Shown here piece after piece: positions 32,901-44,754 of a stretch of DNA of 64,000 bases (position 1 is the first letter of the stretch; each line of letters starts with the position of its first letter). The notes beneath the pieces were generated by a model. That model had not been told where the DNA came from and made no database searches. It saw only the letters and a program-made list of their open reading frames with translations. Made by a program: the position numbers and the translations under genes. The stretch comes from Sthenelais limicola (lineage: Eukaryota > Annelida > Polychaeta > Phyllodocida > Sigalionidae): positions 154,173,517-154,237,516 of the forward strand of contig OW804095.1 in the NCBI GenBank assembly GCA_942159475.1, written 5' to 3'.

Positions 32901-35900
32901 CTAGTATAGAATATACAGCAAGTAGTCAACTAGCTCTAGTATAGAATATACACCATGTAGTGCATCAACTAGCTCTAGTATAGGATATACCGCATGTAGT
33001 GCATCAACTAGCTCTAGTATAGAATATACACCATGTAGTGCATCAACTAGCTCTAGTATAGAATATACAGCATGTAGTGCATCAACTAGCTCTAGTATAG
33101 AATATACAGCATGTAGTGCATCAACTAGCTCTAGTATAGAATATACCGCATGTAGTGCATCAACTAGCTCTAGTATAGAATATACCACATGTAGTGCATC
33201 AACTAGCTCTAGTATAGAATATACACCATGTAGTGCATCAACTAGCTCTAGTATAAAATATACAGCATATAGTGCATCAACTAGCTCTAGTATAGAATAT
33301 ACCGCAAGTAGTGCATCAACTAGCTCTAGTATAGAATATACAGCATGTAGTGCATCAACTAGCTCTAGTATAGAATATACACCATGTAGTCAACTAGCTC
33401 TAGTATAGAATATACAGCAAGTAGTCAACTAGCTCTAGTATAGAATATACACCATGTAGTGCATCAACTAGCTCTAGTATAGGATATACCGCATGTAGTG
33501 CATCAACTAGCTCTAGTATAGAATATACCGCATGTAGTGCATCAACTAGCTCTAGTATAGAATATACACCATGTAGTGCATCAACTAGCTCTAGTATAGA
33601 ATATACAGCATGTAGTGCATCAACTAGCTCTAGTATAGAATATACAGCATGTAGTGCATCAACTAGCTCTAGTATAGAATATACCGCATGTAGTGCATTA
33701 ACTAGCTCTAGTATAGAATATACCACATGTAGTGCATCAACTAGCTCTAGTATAGAATATACACCATGTAGTGCATCAACTAGCTCTAGTATAAAATATA
33801 CAGCATATAGTGCATCAACTAGCTCTAGTATAGAATATACCGCATGTAGTGCATCAACTAGCTCTAGTATAGAATATACAGCATGTAGTGCATCAACTAG
33901 CTCTAGTATAGAATATACACCATGTAGTCAACTAGCTCTAGTATAGAATATACAGCAAGTAGTCAACTAGCTCTAGTATAGAATATACACCATGTAGTGC
34001 ATCAACTAGCTCTAGTATAGAATATACACCATGTAGTGCATCAGCTAGCTCTAGTATAGAATATACACCATGTAGTGCATCAACTAGCTCTAGTATAGAA
34101 TATACAGCATGTAGTGCATCAGCTAGCTCTAGTATAGAATATACAGCATGTAGTGCATCAACTAGCTCTAGTATAGAATATACAGCATGTAGTGCATCAG
34201 CTAGCTCTAGTATAGAATATACACCATGTAGTGCATCAACTAGCTCTAGTATAGAATATACAGCATGTAGTGCATCAGCTAGCTCTAGTATAGAATATAC
34301 ACCATGTAGTGCATCAACTAGCTCTAGTATAGAATATACAGCATGTAGTGCATCAACTAGCTCTAGTATAGAATATACAGCATGTAGTGCATCAACTAGC
34401 TCTAGTATAAAATATACAGCATATAGTGCATCAACTAGCTCTAGTATAGAATATACCGCATGTAGTGCATCAACTAGCTCTAGTATAGAATATACAGCAT
34501 GTAGTACATCAACTAGCTCTAGTATAGAATATACTGCATGTAGTCAACTAGCTCTAGTATAGAATATACAGCAAGTAGTCAACTAGCTCTAGTATAGAAT
34601 ATACACCATGTAGTGCATCAACTAGCTCTAGTATAGAATATACAGCATGTAGTGCATCAGCTAGCTCTAGTATAGAATATACACCATGTAGTGCATCAAC
34701 TAGCTCTAGTATAGAATATACAGCATGTAGTGCATCAGCTAGCTCTAGTATAGAATATACAGCATGTAGTGCATCAACTAGCTCTAGTATAGAATATACA
34801 GCATGTAGTGCATCAGCTAGCTCTAGTATAGAATATACACCATGTAGTGCATCAACTAGCACTAGTATAGAATATACAGCATGTAGTGCATCAACTAGCT
34901 CTAGTATAGAATATACAGCATGTAGTGCATCAACTAGCTCTAGTATAGAATATACCGCATGTAGTGCATCAACTAGCTCTAGTATAGAATATACACCATG
35001 TAGTGCATCAACTAGCTCTAGTATAGAATATACAGCATGTAGTGCATCAACTAGCTCTAGTATAGAATATACCGCATGTAGTGCATCAACTAGCTCTAGT
35101 ATAGAATATACAGCATGTAGTGCATCAACTAGCTCTAGTATAGAATATACAGCATGTAGTGCATTAAGTAGCTCTAGTATAGAATATACACCATGTAGTG
35201 CATCAACTGCCTCTAGTATAGAATATACAGCAGTGCATCAACTAGCTCTAGTATAGAATATACAGCATGTAGTGCATCAACTAGCTCTAGTATAGAATAT
35301 ACAGTATGTAGTGCATCAACTAGCTCTAGTATAGAATATACACCATGTAGTGCATCAACTAGCTCTAGTATAGAATATACACCATGTAGTGCATCAACTA
35401 GCTCTAGTATAGAATATACCGCATGTAGTGCATCAACTAGCTCTAGTATAGAATACACACCATGTAGTGCATCAACTAGCTCTAGTATAGAATATACAGC
35501 ATGTAGTGCATCAACTAGCTCTAGTATAGAATATACTGCATGTAGTGCATCAACTAGCTCTAGTATAGAATATACACCATGTAGTGCATCAACTAGCTCT
35601 AGTATAGAATATACAGCATGTAGTGCATCAACTAGCTCTAGTATAGAATATACAGCAAGTAGTGCATCAACTAGCTCTAGTATAGAATATACCGCATGTA
35701 GTGCATCAACTAGCTCTAGTATAGAATATACAGCATGTAGTGCATCAACTAGCTCTAGTATAGAATATACAGCATGTAGTGCATCAACTAGCTCTAGTAT
35801 AGAATATACCGCATGTAGTGCATCAACTAGCTCTAGTATAGAATATACAGCATGTAGTGCATCAACTAGCTCTAGTATAGAATATACAGCATGTAGTGCA

Positions 35901-36312
35901 TTAACTAGCTCTAGTATAGAATATACACCATGTAGTGCATCAACTAGCTCTAGTATAGAATATACAGCAGTGCATCAACTAGCTCTAGTATAGAATATAC
36001 AGCATGTAGTGCATCAACTAGCTCTAGTATAGAATATACAGTATGTAGTGCATCAACTAGCTCTAGTATAGAATATACACCATGTAGTGCATCAACTAGC
36101 TCTAGTATAGAATATACACCATGTAGTGCATCAACTAGCTCTAGTATAGAATATACACCATGTAGTGCATCAACTAGCTCTAGTATAGAATACACACCAT
36201 GTAGTGCATCAACTAGCTCTAGTATAGAATATACAGCATGTAGTGCATCAACTAGCTCTAGTATAGAATATACAGCATGTAGTGCATCAACTAGCTCTAG
36301 TATAGAATATAC
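29975..36312. repeat. 39-bp minisatellite array, about 162 units
   Basis: The unit is ACAGCATGTAGTGCATCAAC plus TAGCTCTAGTATAGAATAT. Variation is mainly ACAG/ACAC/ACCG in the first bases. Shortened units, CATGTAGTCAACTAGC, occur at 32884, 33383, 33921 and 34537, marking higher-order repeats of 499, 538 and 616 bp. A second marker, CAGCAGTGCATC, occurs at 35228 and 35965, 737 bp apart. Since 39 is a multiple of three, a 644-codon frame (29862-31796) runs through the left third with a 13-residue period, and minus-strand frames run elsewhere. Stops and indels end it in the right part, so protein coding is not supported. Confidence 0.97.
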
Positions 36313-36384
36313 AACACATAATGAATCACTTAGATTTGTAGGTATCCTCCACTATGTTGCAAACAAAAGTAATTTTTGTTATGG

Positions 36385-36858
36385 GGAACCATCTCCACTT
36401 CTTGTTCCTCCACCACCTCCACCACCTCCTGCACCATCTTCACCACTCCCTCTTCATCCACCTCACCTTCTCCACCTGCTCTTCCTCCCCATCTCCTACC
36501 CAGGTCCTCCACTACCAGCTCCTCCACCACCACCACCACCTCCACCTCCTCCTCCACCTCTATCTTCCTCTGTCTCCTCTTCCTCTTCTTCCTCCACCAC
36601 CTCCACCTCCTCCTCCACCTCTCTCTTCCTCTTCCTCTTCCTCCACCACCTCCTCCCCCATCTCCTCCTCCTTTTCTTGCTCTTTCTCCTCTTCCTCCCC
36701 ACCAGCTCCCTCTCCACCTCCACCTCTCTTCCACCTCCTCCGCCTCCACCTACTCCTTCTCCTCCTCCACAACTTCCTCTTCCTAAGCCACCTACTCCCC
36801 CCCTCCTTTTCCTCCTCTTCCTCTACCTCCTCCTCCTCATTCCTATTATCCACATTTA
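36385..36858. repeat. C/T-rich (TCC/ACC) low-complexity tract
   Basis: About 470 bp almost without G on the plus strand, built from TCC, ACC and CTT triplets such as CCTCCACCTCCTCC. All open frames across it, on both strands, are low-complexity artefacts. Such homopurine-homopyrimidine DNA can adopt triplex form. Confidence 0.9.
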
Positions 36859-38740
36859 GTTAAATATCCTCAATATACTCAATATATGTATATTATCAAT
36901 GAAAATAATAAGAATACATCTGATTATCATAAAACGACTTTTTACAATTGAATCAAAGCATTGGCTTATACACAAGTTTCTTCATATGCTATGAGTCTCA
37001 CATGTCCAACACATATTACAGATGAATTACACTGAGAAAACAGTCAAATAAAAAGTAACTGAGAGACAAATAGACTAACACAAAGTGTGACCTGTGCATC
37101 TTCACCCGGCCCTCAGTGCCCGTGAGCTGGTCTGAGGTGCTCAGAGCAGGTTGTACTTCTCCTCACCACCTCCTCCACCTCCTCTTCCTCTCTGCACAGT
37201 TATTTAAATCCCTCCAGAGCCCATATTTCACTCATCCCTTAATCCCTGGGCTCTACCCGGGATCCCTGCTAATCCGGCCCATGACAAGTGGAAGCTGTTA
37301 TCCCCCATTCTCCTCCATACCTCATTGTCTTCTCCCTGTATTACAAGGTGTAGCCCCCGTAGAGAGGTGTGAGGAGATGAGTGAGGAGGAGGAGGAGCTG
37401 CTCTTCTATGGAGGCTCAGTATTGCTTTATAAGAAGCCGTGCTTATTATAGGTTTACTGGGCTATTACTGTCGTCCTGTTTAGTACTGCTTTATTGCACC
37501 TACAGCATTTCATACAGTTTGTCAGATATGTTTATTAATAATGTATTAAATTTTGTATTTCTCTCCAACATTCCAAAGTCAATCAATCGGTGTGAAATAG
37601 AACTGTTCTACTCAGGTATCCTTCGGCATATTTTTTTTATTTAGAATGTTTATACAGCAAACAATAAGTCAAATCATTTCACAAGTAGTCAAGTACAATG
37701 AAGATACATAGTCAATTTGCAAATCGGTTTTAACCTAGACATGGTCTCACTGGTATATATTCATTGCTGAATTCCATGGTTTTCCGTCCACTGCTGTGTC
37801 TAACTACTGTCTCACACTGGTTCTAGTTATCTATTTCTAATGCTATGATAGTTGGCGCTAACTCAATATTAATACAATGCTGTTACAATACAATACAATG
37901 GGTGATGAATTAGGCATTTATTTGGGTCATATGGGCTATATGTTTTGTTGGAGCATTGTTGGGCTGTTGTGGTTTGTGTGTGTGTTGGGTAGGTCAGCTA
38001 GAACATTCAGCGTGGCCTGTGCTTGGTATGTGTGTTTCATGTTTGTGTGTGGTCTAGGTGTTATATTTTGTGTATTTTGTATATTGTATACAAAATTTGA
38101 TGTGTTTGAAGCCTACATAGATCTAACAATAGATATGTTTATATCAAACATTAATGCAATAACCAATGAAAACATTTAGAATGGATTATCCAAATCAATC
38201 AAGGAGGATACAGTGACAATATTACGTCAGAATTAAACACTTACCTCTATTTATCTTGTAAACTATGTTATATGAGTAGGTTCCTTAGTGAGGGGACATG
38301 ATCTCAGGTACAGAAACTTATTGTTTTTTAAAGAATTTTATTTTTCATACCAGACTGGAAAATGCAGATACACACTTGGCTCACAATCAAGCGTGATCTG
38401 CCATGATACATTAACGTAGTAGAAACACGTTTTTATATTTGATCAAATTAAATAAACATCAAGTTTCTTTAATAGATGATAGGAGATAAGTGTGAAATAT
38501 ATGTTTTTTAACATGTTTCTATTCAGGAAGAATTGACAATAACTGACAGACTCACCCCAGGATTGGTTTTCATTGTGCCATGTAAATATTCAGTTTATAC
38601 ATTGGGTAGTTTTAAATCAATACATTTCAATTTCAGTAGCTTTTTTTAAAGTAGCAGATTTTTTACTGTTTTCTTCTTCAATCTTATGTAAACTAATATG
38701 TTTTACAAATATGTATTTTACATCTTATGTCAATGTCTAA
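36859..38740. other. Unassigned sequence
   Basis: A more GC-rich patch at 37100-37440 has a 111-codon frame without a recognised domain. TTATTTAGAATGTTTATACAGC at about 37638 resembles TTATTTAGAATTTTTATACAGC at about 41289, a probable dispersed retroposon end. A 100-codon, Cys/Trp/Phe-rich hydrophobic frame (37877-38179) could encode membrane segments but has no family I recognise and is not called. Confidence 0.4.
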
Positions 38741-39152
38741 ATGTGATATGTTTCAGGAAAATGAGTCATACGTCGCGAAAATTAGATTTTGAGATATCAT
38801 CATATTTGAAAAGATGAGACCAAGCCGATTCCAATGAATGTAAACATTAAGGACATCTAATAAGTAATTTCATCTTGTTAGTCAGATATTTTTATTTTTG
38901 AAAAAAAAGTATCCAATATTTTTAGGTGGATAATTACCAGTAAAGTAGCTAAATATACTCAATAGAATGATCTGAATAACGCACTGATGTAATTATTAAA
39001 CAGTTTTGAATTTTGGTACATGTATTCATACACCCACAAGGACTAGACACCCCAAAAATGAAAAGATTTCAATAAAGAGATCTTGTAAAAAAAACACTTT
39101 GAAAAACACCAATTTTGCGACTTGTGACTCATTTTCCTGGAACACATCACAT
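38741..39152 (+). mobile_element. Family B inverted-repeat element, copy 4 (best preserved)
   Basis: The left end ATGTGATATGTTTCAGGAAA continues ATGAGTCATACGTCGCGAAAA. The right end TTTTGCGACTTGTGACTCAT continues TTTCCTGGAACACATCACAT. The terminal inverted repeat is about 40 bp and the whole is 412 bp. No coding capacity. Each end holds TGAGTCA or its complement TGACTCA. Confidence 0.85.
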
Positions 39153-39492
39153 ATTATACCTTCATCTTTTATTTTGTGTAGAAATACATTATATTTGTGA
39201 TGAGGGCTCCTCGAGTCGGAGTAAGAGTCGACAGAAAAATGGAAAAACAAAAACAAATCATAAAGATAAAGGGACGCAATTTTACTAACCATTAGAATTG
39301 TAAGAGCCTCGATGGCAGGTTAAAATTGAATAAAATCTTTTTAAAGAATTATATACATTTTACAAAATATATTCATCATCCCTCATTGGATGTTTGTGTG
39401 GGAAGATGAGTGAAGAATGAGATGGTATGAGTGTTGAAGTATGAATAATAGTGAAAGTAGGTACCTGACTAATTAATATAATGCCTATTATG
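39153..39492. other. Unassigned sequence
   Basis: No gene or repeat family member recognised. Confidence 0.35.
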
Positions 39493-40987
39493 AGAGGTGA
39501 GATGCAAACCCCCTATTGTATATTGTACTTCCCAGCATGTGCTCTAACAGACATACAAACCCCCTATTGTACATCCCAGCATGCACTGTAACAGACATAC
39601 AAACTCCCTATTGTACATCCCAGCATGCACTGTAACAGACATACAAATCCCCTATTGTACATTCTAGCATGCACTGTAACAGACATACAAATCCCCTATA
39701 GTACATCCCAGCATGCACTGTAACAGACATGCAAATCCCCTATAGTACATCCCAGCATGCACTGTAACAGACATAGAAACCCCCTATTGTACATCCCAGC
39801 ATGCACTGTAACAGACATACAAATCCCCTATTGTACATCTCAGCATGCACTGTAACAGACATGCAAATCCCCTATAGTACATCCCAGCATGCACTGTAAC
39901 AGACATAGAAACCCCCTATTGTACATCCCAGCATGCACTGTAACAGACATGTGCAGTGATACATGCAAATCCCCTATTGTACATCCCATCATGCACTGTA
40001 ACAGACATACAGACCCCCTATTGTACATCCCAGCATGCACTGTAACAGACATACAAACCCCCTATAGTACATCCCAGCATGCACTGTAACAGACATGCAA
40101 ATCCCCTATAGTACATCCCAGCCTGCACTGTAACAGACATGCAAATCCCCTATTGTACATCCCAGCATGCACTGTAACAGACATGTGCAGTGATACATAC
40201 AAATCCCCTATTGTACATCCCAGCATGAGCTGTAACAGACATGTGCAGTGATACATGCAAATCCCCTATTGTACATCCCAGCATGCACTGTAACATACAT
40301 GTGCAGTGATACATACAAATCCCCTATTGTACATCCCAGCATGCACTGTAACAGACATGTGCATTGATACATACAAATCCCCTATTATACATCCCAGCAT
40401 GCACTATAACAGACATGCAAATCCCCTATTGTACATCCCAGCATGTACTGTAACAGACATGTGCAGTGGTACATACAAATGCCCTATTGTACATCCCAGC
40501 ATGTACTGTAACAGACATGTGCAGTGGTACATACAAACCCCCTATTGTACATCTCAGCATGCACTGTAACAGACATGTGCAGTGATACATACAAATACCC
40601 TATTGTACATCCCAGCATGCACTGTAACATACATGCAAATCCCTTATTGCACATCCCAGCATGCACTGTAACATACATGCATATCCCCTATTGTACATCC
40701 CAGCATGCACTGTAACATACATGCAAATCCCCTATTGTACATCCCAGCATGCACTGTAACATACATGCAAATCCCTTATTGTACATCCCAGCATGCACTG
40801 TAACAGACATGTGCAGTGATACATGCAAATCCCCTATTGTACATCCCATCATGCACTGTAACAGACATGCAAATCCCCTATTGTACATCCCAGCATGCAC
40901 TGTAACAGACATACAAACCCCCTATTGTACATCCCAGCATGCACTGTAACAGACATGTGCAGTGGTACATACAAACCCCCTATTGTA
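39493..40987. repeat. 44/58-bp minisatellite derived from a family C end
   Basis: The short unit is CCCCTATTGTACATCCCAGC plus ATGCACTGTAACAGACATACAAAT (44 bp). The long unit has 14 additional bases, GTGCAGTGATACAT. About 30 units in all. The long unit, read from TCCCAGCATGCACTGTAACA to CATGCAAATCCCCTATT, aligns with the reverse complement of 442-495, the left end of the family C element, with a handful of differences. That end also contains the 14-base segment, so the 58-bp form is probably ancestral. Confidence 0.93.
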
Positions 40988-41389
40988 CCTTGCTGCTAAG
41001 ACATGTAACCTCCTGCACCCCACATTATGGATGCAGATTATGACAAGGAAAACAAGCCGAGAAGTAAACATGGGCTTGAGTTGCCGCCATTATTGTATAA
41101 TTGTATATTTTATGTAAATTAGTGAGGTGGAGGATGGGTTGGGGTAAACATGGCGGTGGCGGGGAGGGTTGAATGGAGACGGCTTGTGTTGCACCCGCCT
41201 GCCCTCTCTCACCGACCTCTGTACCTGTAAGTGGAACTCCACCAGACCCTGTGGGTCTTGTAGCTTTTTTGTTTTTTATTTTTTGTTTTTATTTAGAATT
41301 TTTATACAGCGAATCCTCCGTAAAATGACAATTGAACTGTGGATAGATATGCCCAGTGTACAATGAATAACGCCCACACCTACTGTGAC
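40988..41389. other. Unassigned sequence
   Basis: No supported gene. A possible retroposon end lies at about 41270-41310, as noted for 37638. Confidence 0.35.
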
Positions 41390-41470
41390 ATGTGATGATG
41401 TGTTACAGAAAAATCACAAGTCATAAGTCACAAAAAAATGCATTTTGAGATATTATCAATGAATTGAGAA
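41390..41470 (+). mobile_element. Family B element, terminal fragment 5
   Basis: ATGTGATGATGTGTTACAGA and TCACAAGTC resemble the family B left end, but the right end is not found nearby. Confidence 0.45.
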
Positions 41471-41579
41471 AATTATCTTATAACTGATTTCTCATCAACA
41501 TTACATATCTTTATTCAATTGTGTTCACATTGTGAGAACAAACAACTTTTATCATGACTGTAGATACATGATGTGTAAT

Positions 41580-43144
41580 ACAAGTACAAGAGAACTGGTT
41601 TAACATAGAATAGAGAACTGGTTTAACATAGAATAGAGAACTGGTTTAACATAGAATAGAGAACTGGTTCAACATAGAATAGAGAACTGGACCCGGTTTC
41701 TTAGTCACTAAAACTTGGTTTTAGTTTGGATAAAACACAAAATAAAACAATTTTTATGTCTAAGAATTAAAACCAATTTTAGTCCGTTTCCAAGTCATCG
41801 CTAAACTATTTTAGGGTTTTAGATTTTGGTTAGAGCCAAACCATGTTATGATGTGGTTTAAGCCTGGTTTAACACCTGTGCAAGATCGACGAGGTAGCAG
41901 ATGAGGTTTGCTTTTACTCCCAGTTGACTAAATTTTAATTTCTTGGCTTAGGGACCATATTATATAATAATAGGAGACACAGAGCATCTGTCGGTATCAA
42001 AGGCATCGGTGTGTAGGGTGGTAAACCCGGGTTTCTAAAACAATTTTTGGTTTTAAAATGGTTTAGCAAGATTCTAAACCCTTTTGTGGTTTTAAAATGG
42101 TTTAGTAAGACAAAAACCAAAATCCGTCTCTGAAACCAGCTTTACGAATTTTGTTCAGCTAAACCAAAATTAGAAGTTAAACTCTAAACTGGTTATAGCT
42201 AAACTCTTCTGACTAAAAAACCGGGTCCTGGTTTAACATAGAATAGAGAACTGGTTTAACATAGAATAGAGAACTGGTTTAACATAGAATAGAGAACTGG
42301 TTTAACATGGAATAGAGAACTGGTTTAACATAGAATAGAGAACTGGTTTAACATGGAATAGAGAACTGGTTTAACATGGAATAGAGAACTGGTTTAACAT
42401 AGGATAGAGAACTGGTTTAACATGAAATAGAGAACTGGTTTAACATAGAATAGAGAACTGGTTTAACATGGAATAGAGAACTGGTTTAACATAGAATAGA
42501 GAACTGGTTTAACATAGAATAGAGAACTGGTTTAACATAGAATAGAGAACTGGTTTAACATAGAATAGAGAACTGGTTTAACATGGAATAGAGAACTGGT
42601 TTAACATGGAATAGAGAGCTGGTTTAACATGAAATAGAGAACTGGTTTAACATAGAATAGAGAACTGGTTTAACATAGAATAGAGAACTGGTTTAACATG
42701 GAATAGAGAGCTGGTTTAACCTGAAATAGAGAACTGGTTTAACATAGAATAGAGAACTGGTTTAACATAGAATAGAGAACTGGTTTAACATAGAATAGAG
42801 AACTGGTTTAACATAGAATAGAGAACTGGTTTAACATAGAATAGAGAACTGGTTTAACATAGAATAGAGAACTGGTTTAACATAGAATAGAGATCTGGTT
42901 TAACATAGAATAGAGAACTGGTTTAACATAGGATAGAGAACTGGTTTAACATAGGATAGAGAACTGGTTTAACATAGGATAGAGAACTGGTTTAACATAG
43001 GATAGAGAACTGGTTTAACATAGGATAGAGAACTGGTTTAACATAGGATAGAGAACTGGTTTAACATAGAATAGAGAACTGGTTTAACATAGAATAGAGA
43101 ACTGGTTTAACATAGGATAGAGAACTGGTTTAACATAGAATAGG
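41580..43144. repeat. 23-bp minisatellite, split by an insertion
   Basis: The unit is GAATAGAGAACTGGTTTAACATA, with GGATAG and GAAATAG variants. About five units lie at 41580-41690 and about 40 at 42228-43144. The two parts are separated by an inverted-repeat element (41691-42227). Confidence 0.95.
41691..42227. mobile_element. Inverted-repeat element in the 23-bp array, CTGG duplication
   Basis: The left end ACCCGGTTTCTTAGTCA and the right end TGACTAAAAAACCGGGT are complementary over 17 bases with one difference. The 4-bp CTGG of the array unit precedes (41687-41690) and follows (42228-42231) the 537-bp segment. The interior repeats GGTTTTAAAATGGTTTAG in two places and is non-coding. Confidence 0.85.
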
Positions 43145-43334
43145 TAGAGTTTGTTTGTTTTTAAGCGTTTATTCATGACATCCTGCCGTCTGGGCGAGTA
43201 CAAAACTAGACATAGTAATCGATCATTGAGCAAGTGAGTGGAGAAGAGTATAAAAAAATAATCAAGACTAAGTTTCCGTTTCTTGAAATCAAGAGAGAGT
43301 AGGTAGACAGAGCAACCAAGAGAAGACAATAAAT

Positions 43335-43576
43335 GGGTAAGGTTTTCAGAAAATGTACAATTCGCCTTCACCAATTCTCTCAAATAACCATCATTTAAGG
43401 CAAATTTTTTTTAATTAGCTTAAAATGCAGTTTAACATAACAGAACTGATACTTTAAATCAATGTGATACCAAATATACTCAGATATACCCGGTATTCTT
43501 CTTTTTTCAGTCTAATTTAGGAGAATGCCCTAAATGTGTACAGCTGCCAATTGTACATTTTCTGAAAATCTGACCC
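43335..43576 (-). mobile_element. Family A inverted-repeat element, copy 6
   Basis: GGGTAAGGTTTTCAGAAAAT left, ATTTTCTGAAAATCTGACCC right, 242 bp. The interior matches copies 1 and 5. Confidence 0.82.
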
Positions 43577-43775
43577 ATATATGGCCTAGTCTCTTTTAGA
43601 GATGATCACGACCTCTTTGTCAGAACTACACTTTATGGCAAATAAAGAATTCTATCATCTTATCTTATAAATAATCACCTTATCCTATAATCATTATCAC
43701 ATATAGATTATTATAAAGGAATATTGCACAACCTCACACCGACTCTTCTCTGACCAGCTTCATGTCTTATTATAT

Positions 43776-44008
43776 GGGTCAGATTTTCAAAAAATGTACA
43801 ATTGGCAGCTGTACATATTTAGTAAATTATGCTAAATTAGGCTGCAATTTGGTCAATACTAGAAAATTCGAGTATACTCGGCATTGCATTGATTCTAGCA
43901 ATCTGTTTGGTTATGTTCAACTGTATTTTGAAGTTTATTTTCGTCTGAAATGTGGGTTATTTTAGAGGATTGGCGAATTGAATTGTACATTTTCAGAAAA
44001 TCTTACCC
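43776..44008 (+). mobile_element. Family A inverted-repeat element, copy 7
   Basis: GGGTCAGATTTTCAAAAAAT left, ATTTTCAGAAAATCTTACCC right, 233 bp, flanked on both sides by ATAT. It is 200 bp from copy 6 and in the opposite orientation. Confidence 0.84.
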
Positions 44009-44156
44009 ATATTTGGATTATGAATGCACTGCAGAATGAACCCACAATGTCCGCAGAGGGAAAGCCTTAAAGGTACCACTCAGGAGTTCTTGCTTGGGAA
44101 GGAATTTTAAAATATTAAGAGATTAATTGAAGCTCTATAATGCCTGCCTTCGCCTG

Positions 44157-44230
44157 AATGTGATATGTTACATGAAAATGAGTCACACGTCGCAAAATTG
44201 AAATTTTTCCAAGTGATGCATTTGTCCACT
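44157..44230 (+). mobile_element. Family B element, terminal fragment 6
   Basis: ATGTGATATGTTACATGAAA and ATGAGTCACACGTCGCAAAAT match the family B left end closely, but no right end can be traced with confidence. Confidence 0.55.
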
Positions 44231-44754
44231 TGAGGGCGCTTTAGTTGGGTCCTAGTATTAATGTGAACAGTAGTAAAATCCATTTAATTTGTTGATTTTG
44301 GACCCATTTCAGACCCTACTCTATGTCCAAGAACCCATTTTGTATTCGATAATATCCATAATATGCAATGATCGCATGGCTTAATCAACATTTGTGATGT
44401 GACTCTTGTCAATTGACTCTTGAAGGTATAAACCAATTTTCAACAGAAACGAAAAAAAAACAAACAATATTTTGTTTGTACTTTGGTTCGTAAAAAGCAC
44501 GGTTAATTTAATTAAGGAAAAATATGAATCATGCAACATAATAGCATTCATCTTCAATCATAAAATGGATCGTTGCATTTGTTCTGAGGATTATATTAGG
44601 AAATATGAAATGAAAACATCAATTTGTACTGTTTTGAGCTTTCGAAAAAAGGAATAGTTTTACTCATCTCCAAAAAATGACAACGAAATTCCATAATGAA
44701 GCTGGCTAACACCACTTCCAGTAAGACTAACTAACTACAACTGTGGTCTACAAC
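44231..44754. other. Unassigned AT-rich sequence
   Basis: No gene recognised. A 61-codon frame (44472-44657) has no identifiable domain. Confidence 0.35.

Noticed and set aside
36330..36863. Proline/serine-rich and glycine/glutamate-rich proteins on either strand
   Set aside because: All come from a C/T-rich low-complexity tract.
37877..38179. 100-codon hydrophobic frame as a membrane protein gene
   Set aside because: T/G-rich composition alone yields such residues; no homology, promoter or splice support.
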